From the NCBI GenBank assembly GCA_022837245.1, contig JALHHX010000128.1, positions 1-17,345 on the forward strand: DNA of 17,345 nt, in the 5' to 3' direction. Within the stretch, counting starts at the first letter, position 1; every line of letters starts with the position of its first letter. The position numbers were made by a program, and so were the translations under genes. Under the pieces are notes generated by a model. The model was not told where the DNA came from. It saw nothing but the letters and a program-made list of their open reading frames with translations, and did no database searches. Of the stretch, positions 1 to 7,225 are shown piece after piece. The stretch comes from Lentisphaerota bacterium (GTDB lineage: Bacteria > Verrucomicrobiota > Kiritimatiellia > RFP12 > UBA3636).

Positions 1-1581
1 TGGACGCACGACGAAATGGAAGCCGCCGTGCGAGGCAGCGTGTCAAGGATGCATTCCGTCATCCGCTACTACCACAGTGTCAAGGGCGTCCATTTCCTCT
101 CATACACTAACTTCGTGGAATGGGGCAGCCATATAAAAACCGACTTTAAACAGTTCCACCGCGGACTCGTCGAGCTCGCGGCCAAGGGCGCGGAGGGTGC
201 GCAGCCGAACCTGAAGATGCCCAAATACCACGGACACCACGAAGTTGAATTCTTTGGCGTACCCACAGGCGTCGGCAGGACTAAACTCGCGCCCCTAGTT
301 GTGGATCTTTATAACCACGTGGAGAGCGGCAGCTACACTGCCAGCGACGTGGAAGAGCGCTTCAACGCCATAAGACTCACCTTTGAGGGCTATCTTGCGG
401 ATCCTGACTTCGCCGATGAAAGCTCGATCAAGTTTCTTGAGACGCTCTACCGCAACATCACTGGCGCCATATACTTCGACGAGCATGATTCGATGTCGCG
501 CGCGTTCGATGATCTACGCACTGCCATGCCCGGCGCCACATACATGCTCGGCAACCGCTTCATGCACGACGGCGTGGATCCCAGGACCATCGCGATACTC
601 GACTCTCTTGAACAGCAGCTCAGCCACGGCGACCGCATCGAGTACGTCAACGTATACGAAATCCGGTCTGTCACAGAGGGAGTCCGCCTCGGCGAGGGCA
701 AGACGCGCGAAATCGTCTTTAAAACGATGTGGAACCCGCTTGAGGCGCGCATCATCGAAAAACGCCTCGCCCAGAAAAGCACCGGCTACGGCGCTTACAC
801 GCTCGCCCGCACCGAAGCTTTCCGCCGCCTTGGCATCGCATACGGCAAACACCGCCTTCTTGCGAGAAGCGACGGCAGCGCCGGCGATATCCACTACTTC
901 ACACGCACGCGCTATCCGGGCGAACCATTCAGCAGCCTCCCTGCGTTTTCGTTCTTCGACCGCGACCAGCGCACTGGAAAGTACGACACCTCGCACGAAT
1001 CCGCCGACGTAGTCCGCGTGCTCATCATGCTCATGGGTTCCGCCGCCGCCGAAAACCTGATTCTGAAAAAATACACCACGCAGGGTTCCATACGTTTTGC
1101 CGAGGGGAAGGAAATAATCGAGTTCGGTTACGACATCCGCTACGGCAAGGAAATGCCGCTTCGGGTATGGCTTTGCTCAGTCCGGGGGACTATGGGATGG
1201 CCGGATAAATCCATGACGCGCGAAAATCTGGACCGCATTTTCGATTTCTACTTGACGCGCTTCGCCAAAACCGTCGTCGAATACGCCCGCAAACATCCCA
1301 TATTGCCGGCGCCAGACATAGCTGACGCGTTTTTCGACGGTTTCGCCGCCCACACGCGCGAACTCTGCTGGAACTACACCACGCGGCGAGAACAGTTCGA
1401 CAGGTACGAACCGCGTATTTTCGGCGACTACAAATTCGCCGAAAGTTGGAAGTTCATTCTCTGGGCGCTCGAACAGCAGCGCCGCCACATCGACGAACTC
1501 TCCGATATCTTCAATAGGAGGTTCAACGAGTTCTGGGAAGCTTCAGAGTCCGATGGAAACGGCAACGTAAAAGAGTTGTGA
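1..1581 (+). CDS. Large protein of unknown function, 5' end cut by window edge
   Basis: I do not recognise this protein. The frame is open from base 1, and the first ATG (16) has no Shine-Dalgarno site before it, so the gene probably starts upstream of the window; at least 527 codons are present. It looks soluble, rich in charged and aromatic residues, with no signal peptide or membrane segment. Counting from the ATG at 16, conspicuous stretches are YHGHHEVEFFG (about 70-80), a basic block around KSTGYGAYTLARTEAFRRLG (about 255-275) and KEIIEFGYDIRYGKE (about 368-382). The last, after AAENLILKK, faintly recalls the catalytic and metal-binding loops of kinase-like phosphotransferases, but I cannot confirm this. 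Its TGA stop overlaps the GTG start of the downstream transporter gene (GTGA), so the two are translationally coupled and probably functionally linked. That it is a real gene is near certain; its function is unknown. Confidence 0.85.
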   Translation, partial: WTHDEMEAAVRGSVSRMHSVIRYYHSVKGVHFLSYTNFVEWGSHIKTDFKQFHRGLVELAAKGAEGAQPNLKMPKYHGHHEVEFFGVPTGVGRTKLAPLVVDLYNHVESGSYTASDVEERFNAIRLTFEGYLADPDFADESSIKFLETLYRNITGAIYFDEHDSMSRAFDDLRTAMPGATYMLGNRFMHDGVDPRTIAILDSLEQQLSHGDRIEYVNVYEIRSVTEGVRLGEGKTREIVFKTMWNPLEARIIEKRLAQKSTGYGAYTLARTEAFRRLGIAYGKHRLLARSDGSAGDIHYFTRTRYPGEPFSSLPAFSFFDRDQRTGKYDTSHESADVVRVLIMLMGSAAAENLILKKYTTQGSIRFAEGKEIIEFGYDIRYGKEMPLRVWLCSVRGTMGWPDKSMTRENLDRIFDFYLTRFAKTVVEYARKHPILPAPDIADAFFDGFAAHTRELCWNYTTRREQFDRYEPRIFGDYKFAESWKFILWALEQQRRHIDELSDIFNRRFNEFWEASESDGNGNVKEL

Positions 1582-2252
1582 ACTCAAAAGATAAAGGCAC
1601 CGCGGCCATTTCTTGCGCGGCAGTATTCATCGTCGCAGCATACGCCGGCCTCCAGATGCTCTCAGACATTGCCAGCCTTAAAATTGGCACCGTCGCCGAC
1701 TTGGCCGTGGACATGGGCACGTTCATATACCCTTTCACGTTCACACTGCGCGACATGGCGCACAAGCTCCTCGGCAAGAAAAGCACACGCACGCTCGTGA
1801 TCACCACCGGCGCACTCAACTTATTCATGGCCGTATACCTCTGGCTTTGCACTCTTGCCACTCCCGCCACCACATGGCCTCTGCAAAAAGAATTCGCGGC
1901 TGTGCTCGGCCCCGTTTGGCGCATAGTCATAGTGTCGATCATCGCTGAAATAGCCAGCGAACTCGTCGACACCGAGGTATACCACTGGTTCAGATCCAAA
2001 ACAGCCCGGCACCAATGGGCGCGGGTTCTCCTCAGCAACTGCATATCGATACCCATCGACAACTTCATTTTCACGTTCGGTGCCTTCATTGGCGTAGTGT
2101 CAATCGGCGCTGTCTGGCAGATTTTCATGATGAACCTCATCGTCAAAGCCGTGGTCGGAATTGGCGGAATCCCGCTTATATATCTCGTGCCGGATAAATA
2201 CGACCGATTTGACGAGCTCGACCGCAAGGACCCGCCGGATGCGCAACCATAA
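1578..2252 (+). CDS. VUT/YhhQ-type queuosine-precursor transporter
   Basis: Predicted inner-membrane protein of 224 residues with about six hydrophobic segments, the usual size for the VUT (vitamin uptake transporter)/YhhQ family. Members import queuosine precursors (preQ0, preQ1 or queuine) used to modify tRNA wobble guanosine. Family-like stretches visible are YPFTFTLRDMAHKLLGKK (51-68), a conserved acidic helix ASELVDTEVYHW (127-138) and SNCISIPIDNFIF (153-165). The start is a GTG at 1578 overlapping the preceding stop (GTGA), so translation depends on coupling to the upstream gene of unknown function. No queuosine biosynthesis gene or tgt is visible nearby, so the substrate is inferred from the family only. 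prmA follows after 24 bases, probably on the same transcript. Confidence 0.85.
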   Translation: MNSKDKGTAAISCAAVFIVAAYAGLQMLSDIASLKIGTVADLAVDMGTFIYPFTFTLRDMAHKLLGKKSTRTLVITTGALNLFMAVYLWLCTLATPATTWPLQKEFAAVLGPVWRIVIVSIIAEIASELVDTEVYHWFRSKTARHQWARVLLSNCISIPIDNFIFTFGAFIGVVSIGAVWQIFMMNLIVKAVVGIGGIPLIYLVPDKYDRFDELDRKDPPDAQP

Positions 2253-2276
2253 CATTGCACGAAGCAAGACAGACAA

Positions 2277-3179
2277 ATGACCGATACAATCTCCGACCAA
2301 ACTCCAGTGTTCCGAATAAGGATGGCCGCGGAAACCGCGCAGCTAGATGCTTTCCTGGATGCAATGGCATTGCTGGAGCCGCCTCCTGGCTCGTGGCAGG
2401 ACGTCGACACAGGCGAAACCTGGGTCGAGGCCTTCTGCACTTCTCAACAAGAAGCCGATGATTTCGCCCTGCAAATGGCGCGCATCGCCGAAACCATCGA
2501 CTGCAAACCGCATGCGGCTTCCGTGATCCAATTGGAAAGCGCCGACTGGACCGAAAAGTGGAAAAGTTTCTTTCATGTCTTACACGTCACCGATCGCGTC
2601 ACGATCCGCCCAGTTTGGGAGGAATACGACGCAGCGCCTAACGAAATAGTGATCGACATTGAGCCGGGCATGAGTTTCGGAACGGGTCTCCACCCCACCA
2701 CACAATCGTGCATACGACTGCTGCAGGATATCGCAGAGCATGGCGAAGCCCAAGACCGCGCGGTCGTCGACATGGGCTGCGGCACCGGTATCTTGGCGAT
2801 TGCCGCGCGCAAACTTGGCTTCGAGGATGTCAGGGGTTACGACAACGATCCCGCAGCTGTGCGCATCGCGCGAGAAAACGCACACATGAACAAGTTGGCT
2901 ATCCCGTTCGCAGAAGGCGACGCACTCGCATCCGAACTCCCGCACGGTGACATCATCGTGGCAAACATACTCGCACCTATCCTGTTGCGGGCGGCGAAAG
3001 CATTCCGCCTGGCAGTGCCCGCAGGCGGGGGCATAATACTCTCCGGCATCCTAGACAGCCAGTACGCGGACATCAAACGGGTCTACGAATCGCAAGACTT
3101 TGTCGAAGTCAAAACCATCCTCTCGGGAGAATGGCGTTCAGGCCTCTTCGCGCGCTCTGGCACGACGGGTGGCGACTAG
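2277..3179 (+). CDS. prmA: Ribosomal protein L11 methyltransferase PrmA
   Basis: SAM-dependent methyltransferase of 300 residues that methylates lysines and the N-terminus of ribosomal protein L11 in the cytoplasm. The N-terminal part (about 1-115) corresponds to the L11-recognition domain and ends with ADWTEKW (89-95), a PrmA hallmark. The class I methyltransferase domain follows, with PGMSFGTGLHPTT (130-142), the SAM-binding VVDMGCGTGILAI (163-175), an acidic motif (YDND, 188-191) and NILAPIL (230-236), the N-x-x-x-P-L/I-type catalytic loop. Length is typical. The ATG at 2277 has only a weak purine-rich stretch upstream, in line with most genes here. The last 42 bases overlap the end of the convergent DedA-like gene. 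Confidence 0.95.
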   Translation: MTDTISDQTPVFRIRMAAETAQLDAFLDAMALLEPPPGSWQDVDTGETWVEAFCTSQQEADDFALQMARIAETIDCKPHAASVIQLESADWTEKWKSFFHVLHVTDRVTIRPVWEEYDAAPNEIVIDIEPGMSFGTGLHPTTQSCIRLLQDIAEHGEAQDRAVVDMGCGTGILAIAARKLGFEDVRGYDNDPAAVRIARENAHMNKLAIPFAEGDALASELPHGDIIVANILAPILLRAAKAFRLAVPAGGGIILSGILDSQYADIKRVYESQDFVEVKTILSGEWRSGLFARSGTTGGD

Positions 3180-3812
3180 CATGCAAAGGCCTGATATAGC
3201 TATCGTCCCCGCAAAAGCCAGCAACATCGAATCAGATTTGCCGCCCGCCGCGCCGACAGCCGCATAGACCGCGCTCACGACGGCGTTGCCGATGAGCACC
3301 TCTATCGCCGCGCGCCGAAATGGTTGGTGTCCTATGCCGCTCAAGAGCACTGAGGCCTCCGCCAGCACCGGCACCGGACGCAGAAGGAGCAGCCACCAAC
3401 CGCGGGTGTTGCCCTGAAAACGTTCCAGCGCGGACATCTCGCGATCGCCCACAAGTCTCTTAGCGTAATCGGAAAAAAACCTTCCCAATATATACCCGAA
3501 TGCCGCGCTCACGCACATGGCTGCGAACGACACGAAAAAACCGTCGGAAAAGCCAAGGAAAAGACCGCAGCAAGTGCTAACAAGACTAGACGGGACTGGG
3601 AGGAGCATGTCGGAAGCAAGCAACGCAAACATAACGAGCGCGGCGGCACCCCTGTAGCCGGACGTCAGCTTGCCATCCTCCTCAAACCAAAGCTGCGATG
3701 TAAACCATTCGTTTACGTCGTCGCCCCAAAGCAAAAACGGCACTATTATCAATATCAAAATCACCGCAATAAGCAGGAGCAACCTGTAGTTGCGCCGAAC
3801 ATTTATTTCCAC
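3138..3812 (-). CDS. DedA/TVP38-family (VTT domain) membrane protein
   Basis: Predicted inner-membrane protein of 224 residues. A first transmembrane helix lies at 10-29, and the VTT/SNARE-associated domain covers about 55-190. Typical signatures are DMLLPVPSSLVSTCCGLFLG (68-87), a re-entrant loop with LPxPS, and RPVPVLAEASVLLSGIG (145-161), an R-x-x-P-type segment with a conserved glutamate. Known DedA/VTT proteins include scramblase- or flippase-like lipid transporters important for envelope homeostasis; whether this one moves undecaprenyl phosphate or phospholipid cannot be told. The start is GTG at 3812, preceded by a very G-rich Shine-Dalgarno region with a run of nine G. It is the last gene of the minus-strand run (74 bases after the M23 gene), and its 3' end overlaps the 3' end of prmA. 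Confidence 0.85.
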   Translation of the reverse strand: MEINVRRNYRLLLLIAVILILIIVPFLLWGDDVNEWFTSQLWFEEDGKLTSGYRGAAALVMFALLASDMLLPVPSSLVSTCCGLFLGFSDGFFVSFAAMCVSAAFGYILGRFFSDYAKRLVGDREMSALERFQGNTRGWWLLLLRPVPVLAEASVLLSGIGHQPFRRAAIEVLIGNAVVSAVYAAVGAAGGKSDSMLLAFAGTIAISGLCMLVATRRARAREEA

Positions 3813-3817
3813 AGAAT

Positions 3818-3830
3818 CCCCCCCCCTCCC
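3818..3830 (-). promoter_or_regulatory. G-rich ribosome binding site with nine-G tract
   Basis: On the minus strand the sequence GGGA followed by nine G and then ATTCT leads directly into the GTG start of the DedA-like gene. It provides one of the few strong Shine-Dalgarno matches in this window. A homopolymer of this length is prone to slippage, which would alter spacing to the start codon without changing the protein. Confidence 0.5.
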
Positions 3831-3886
3831 TGATAAGACTCCAAATTACCTTTATCTTACTATGATGATCGTGCCCGGAGTTGCAT

Positions 3887-5191
3887 TTAGACCAGGACGC
3901 GCACTTTGAACGTTGCAGGTTCGCCGCCCGGGCCACGCCCTTGCACAGCTATGGTGTACCGGCCCGGCACCTTGTAAACGTGGGCCATCTCTGACGCGAG
4001 CGGCTCCGCCGCGGAGCCGTCACCAAAGTCTACGCTCGCCGACTGAACCTCACCTAGCCGTGGCCAGAGCGTTACAGGTGTGCCGGGCTCCCCGCCCCTG
4101 CACGGACTTGTGTGGAGCCAGCCGCGTGCGATGCCGCGGATTTTCCCGGGAGCGTATGCCCGCACATGGAGAAAATCGCAATCTTCGCTGCCGTCGTCCG
4201 CCGTCACGATCAACTCTTCGACAAATGCGCCAGGCTTGCCATATGTTGCGCGGGCAACGGCACCCTCCACCTCCCTGCCGTCGTGCAGGCGCCAGCGCCA
4301 GCGCACGATCCTCCGGCCAGGCCGGGCGACCGACCGTGAGCCGTCGCACAGGTAGTCGCCTCCCGCCATTGTAAATCCAAAGCCACCTGCCACTGGCAAG
4401 ATGGAGTCCTGATATGTTCGAAAATAGCTTTCGACGATAAGCGGATAACAGCTGACGCCGATGTCGCCAATGGACAGGCCGACGTGCAGATGCGGATCCG
4501 CGTGCTGGCATTTGCGCCCGTCCCAAGTGCAACCGGTGCGACCAAGCAAATCGCCGGCTTCAACCTCGCGGCCTGCTGTCATGTCTGCCTGGATATTCTC
4601 CAAGTTCATGTGTGCAAGTGCGAGGCGGACATCGGTGCCGGCAAGCTGCAGGGTCAGCGTGTTTGAGCGGCCATCGCCATCTGGCAACGGGGATTTGACG
4701 ATGCGTCCCGCCGCAGGCGCGACCACGCTTAGGCGGTCCGGAATCGCGCCGAAGTCTTCGCCGCGGTGGTAATAGAGCTGGTTGTAAGGGACGAGAGCGT
4801 TCCAGGAGTTCTGGTAAGTGCTGCAACGCCAGCGGAAGCCATCTATTGGAAACCGCATGGGGGGACCCCATGGGGATCCTGCCGGAACGCACGAGAAGCG
4901 GACGCTGCGCTCGATGTTTGCAAGCGGCTGATACTGCGGAGTGCCCGCCCAGCCGCGTGAGGCCTCCACGTAGAGGCGCAAGCCGCCCAACTCCCGCGGG
5001 AGTTCGTACTCGTTTTCGGGCACCCACCAATCCGGTTCTGTTGAATGACGGACGGCGATGAGCCGGACGGAACGCATCCGCCCGCCCGCCGCCGGCAAGT
5101 ATATCGACTCGCCTTCGTCGAGCTCGAACACGACCGGCCAGCCGGGTGCCGCGGCCAATATACGCGGCAGGGGAATTTTGCTGTTATGCAC
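3887..5191 (-). CDS. M23 (LytM-type) metallopeptidase with PKD-like domains
   Basis: Zinc metallopeptidase predicted to cut peptidoglycan cross-bridges. I choose the GTG at 5191, which overlaps the PTS gene stop by 8 nt (GTGCATAA), giving 434 residues; the frame stays open to a TTG at 5239, but that start has no support. The M23 core runs about 130-245 with all catalytic elements: HRGED (H142, D146), ALAHMNLENI (H194) and HADPHLHVG (H234, H236). After it come two PKD-like beta-sandwich regions, about 298-334 and 387-414, the second with the classic VDFGDGS and HVYKVPGRYTI ends. The N-terminal 125 residues are beta-rich and unassigned. I see no convincing signal peptide, odd for a wall enzyme; the true start may differ, or export is non-classical. 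It is translationally coupled to a PTS IIA gene. Confidence 0.85.
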   Translation of the reverse strand: MHNSKIPLPRILAAAPGWPVVFELDEGESIYLPAAGGRMRSVRLIAVRHSTEPDWWVPENEYELPRELGGLRLYVEASRGWAGTPQYQPLANIERSVRFSCVPAGSPWGPPMRFPIDGFRWRCSTYQNSWNALVPYNQLYYHRGEDFGAIPDRLSVVAPAAGRIVKSPLPDGDGRSNTLTLQLAGTDVRLALAHMNLENIQADMTAGREVEAGDLLGRTGCTWDGRKCQHADPHLHVGLSIGDIGVSCYPLIVESYFRTYQDSILPVAGGFGFTMAGGDYLCDGSRSVARPGRRIVRWRWRLHDGREVEGAVARATYGKPGAFVEELIVTADDGSEDCDFLHVRAYAPGKIRGIARGWLHTSPCRGGEPGTPVTLWPRLGEVQSASVDFGDGSAAEPLASEMAHVYKVPGRYTIAVQGRGPGGEPATFKVRVLV

Positions 5192-5660
5192 CGGTTCCGC
5201 AGACGATGTCGACAAGCTCGCTCTTCGTCTTGGCCTCAAGAAGCTTTTCGCGCGTCTTGCGGCTGGAAAGCTGGCGGCTGACTTCCGCTAGGAAGCGGAT
5301 GTGTGAATTTGCGTCATCAGGCGGGCTGAGAGTGCCGACGAATATGTTGGAGACTGCGCCATCGAGCGACCCGAAGACGACGCCCTGCGGTGCCAGCGCC
5401 ACTATCGTGACGAGCCCATCCACGATGTCAGTCCTGGCGTGCGGGATCGCGACCCCGTACTGCATGCCGGTAGACATCTTCGCCTCGCGCTCCGTCAGCG
5501 CCTGGTAAACCGCATCGCGTCCGGTCGCGGGGATCTTGCCGTTCGCAACGAGTAAATCCGCAATCTCCGCCAGGACCCCTTCTTTAGTCGTGGCCTTCAA
5601 CGAAGGCTCGAATACGCCGTTTTCCAGCAATTCTGATAGCTCTTTAAGTACTGCGTTCAC
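5184..5660 (-). CDS. PTS fructose/mannitol-type IIA domain protein (PtsN-like)
   Basis: Single-domain phosphotransferase-system EIIA protein of the fructose/mannitol/nitrogen (PtsN) class. It would be phosphorylated on the histidine in GVAIPHART (His74 counted from the start chosen here) by HPr or NPr. The later HIRFLAEVSRQL helix is also typical. I prefer the GTG at 5660 because AAGGTG lies 8 nt upstream and the domain begins right there, giving 158 residues; the frame extends to another GTG at 5699 without a well-spaced Shine-Dalgarno site. No IIB, IIC, EI or HPr gene is in the window, so a regulatory role, as for PtsN, is more likely than sugar uptake. Its stop overlaps the GTG start of the M23 peptidase gene, implying a joint function. 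Confidence 0.88.
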   Translation of the reverse strand: MNAVLKELSELLENGVFEPSLKATTKEGVLAEIADLLVANGKIPATGRDAVYQALTEREAKMSTGMQYGVAIPHARTDIVDGLVTIVALAPQGVVFGSLDGAVSNIFVGTLSPPDDANSHIRFLAEVSRQLSSRKTREKLLEAKTKSELVDIVCGTGA

Positions 5661-5702
5661 TTTATCTGCACCTTGCCTAATCTCTACGTGTGAAAACACT
5701 AT

Positions 5703-5718
5703 CCCCGGAATGCCGGGG
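5703..5718 (-). terminator. Short GC hairpin between radical SAM and PTS IIA genes
   Basis: A perfect 6-bp stem, CCCCGG / CCGGGG, with a 4-nt loop lies 44 bases after the radical SAM stop. On the minus strand it is followed by ATAGTGTTTT, a poor U-tract. It may be a weak terminator or attenuator, or only a leader structure of the PTS/M23 pair. Confidence 0.3.
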
Positions 5719-5761
5719 CGATTCTCCTAATCATCTTAAAAGAAAAGGCGCATTATCGCAT

Positions 5762-7225
5762 TTAGCGCTGCTTATGTCCATGAAAATCAAACAAATGTCC
5801 TAGGACCCGCAGTCCGGCTTTCCAAAGGTACGCGACGTCCGACGGACTGCGTACCGCGATGATCTGCCGCATAATGAATCTCGGCGTGAGAAACGACGTG
5901 TACAGCCCGCGGATCAGCGCCATGATCTCCTCGTCCGGAATGCCCGTTTTCATTATTGGCTCGCGCATGTCGTAGCGGTCCCAGTCCTCGGTCCTGAGCC
6001 AGCCGTTTTCGCGGCATTCTTCGAAAAGCGGCGTCCCCGGATACGGGATCACTATCGTCCCCTGCAGCGTGTCGATCCACCCCAGATTGAAAAGCCCGCG
6101 CGTGAGTTCAATGGTACGCTTCGCATCGTCGAGCGTTTCCCACGGGTAACCGACCATGCACGTGACGTGCGGCCGCAGCCCCGCCTCCCTGGCGAGGCGC
6201 ATCGATTGCGAAATGTGCTTGGCTGCCGGACTTTTATTGATGCGAGAGAGCGTTTCGTCCGACGCCGATTCGAGCCCGAAGAGAACGAACCTGAAGCCCG
6301 CCTTTGCCATGAGCTTATACTGTTCCGAGGTCAACACGCCTGGAATCATGTTGCACCCCATGACCACGCGCTTGTTGTAGCCGCGCTTTATCATGCCATC
6401 ACAGAATTCCCTCAGCCACGCGCCAGCCGGGAAGCAGCCGGAGTCATCGAAAATCTCTTTAACTTCATAGCGCTCGATTATGTAGCCGATCTCGTCGAGC
6501 ATTTTCACCACCGAACGGGTGCGCCACTGCGGGTAGATGGTCGTCCACGAGCAGAAACGGCATTTGCCCCACCAGCAATCACGCCCCGCCATGGTGTAAG
6601 TCCCAGGCGTGCGGCGGAAGTTGCCGTTCTTCCTGCTGTAGAGCCCCCAACGAGTCAGGTCTCGGTCTATGGGCGGCAGCTCGTCGAGGTTGTTTGCATG
6701 GAGGTCGAATTGCCCACTTGTCTCGTGCTTCCCGTTTTTGCCGCGCCACCAGAAACCCGGCGGGACCGGCCCGCCACTTTCAAGTGAGGAAACGAGTGCG
6801 GCAAGCGAAAAATCGTAGTCGCCGCCGCAGAGCACGTAATCCACCTGGCAGTTGTCCAGAGACTCCTCTGGCACCGCAGTCACATGGTCGCCGCACAGCA
6901 CGATGCGGCACGACGGCACTAGCTCCTTAAGCCGGTCGACGATGCGCCATGTCATCTTCACCACCGGCGTCTTCGTCTCCAGCAAGAAGACGTCCGCGCC
7001 TATGTCCTTGTAACGCTCCTCGAACTGCTCCTTCGTCAGCTCTTCCGCGATGCCATCGAGCCAATGCACTTCGTGCCCGCGGCTTTTGAGCAACGTCGCC
7101 GCAGATGCCGGCACCATCGGATAAACGTACGTCGGTTTGCTGAACCACTGGAATTGCCTGTTCTGCGAAAGCAGAGGGACGCCCTTGTCCGACTTGAGCG
7201 GCGCATATCCTACGAGTATTCTCAT
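5762..7225 (-). CDS. B12-binding-domain-type radical SAM protein
   Basis: Radical SAM enzyme of 487 residues. The start is the ATG at 7225: it overlaps the glycosyltransferase stop (ATGA) and has a strong purine-rich GGGAGGGAAGGA just before it. The frame stays open about 100 codons further upstream, but that stretch lies inside the glycosyltransferase gene. The N-terminal half (1-150) has the Rossmann-like layout of cobalamin-binding domains (PASAATLLKSRGHEVHWLDG at 39-58, RIVLCGDHVTAVPEE at 107-121) but no DxHxxG lower-ligand motif. The [4Fe-4S] motif is DCWWGKCRFC with C217, C222 and C225, that is CX4CX2C instead of CX3CX2C. LFGLESASDETL and MVGYPWET are typical elements of the Elp3-like barrel. 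The substrate is unknown; coupling to a membrane glycosyltransferase suggests a lipid or glycan modification. Confidence 0.88.
   Translation of the reverse strand: MRILVGYAPLKSDKGVPLLSQNRQFQWFSKPTYVYPMVPASAATLLKSRGHEVHWLDGIAEELTKEQFEERYKDIGADVFLLETKTPVVKMTWRIVDRLKELVPSCRIVLCGDHVTAVPEESLDNCQVDYVLCGGDYDFSLAALVSSLESGGPVPPGFWWRGKNGKHETSGQFDLHANNLDELPPIDRDLTRWGLYSRKNGNFRRTPGTYTMAGRDCWWGKCRFCSWTTIYPQWRTRSVVKMLDEIGYIIERYEVKEIFDDSGCFPAGAWLREFCDGMIKRGYNKRVVMGCNMIPGVLTSEQYKLMAKAGFRFVLFGLESASDETLSRINKSPAAKHISQSMRLAREAGLRPHVTCMVGYPWETLDDAKRTIELTRGLFNLGWIDTLQGTIVIPYPGTPLFEECRENGWLRTEDWDRYDMREPIMKTGIPDEEIMALIRGLYTSFLTPRFIMRQIIAVRSPSDVAYLWKAGLRVLGHLFDFHGHKQR

Noticed and set aside
1523..2440. Open frame of 305 codons on the minus strand
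   Set aside because: It crosses the transporter gene and both of its neighbours in antisense, with a Ser/Arg/Met-rich composition and no recognisable domain.
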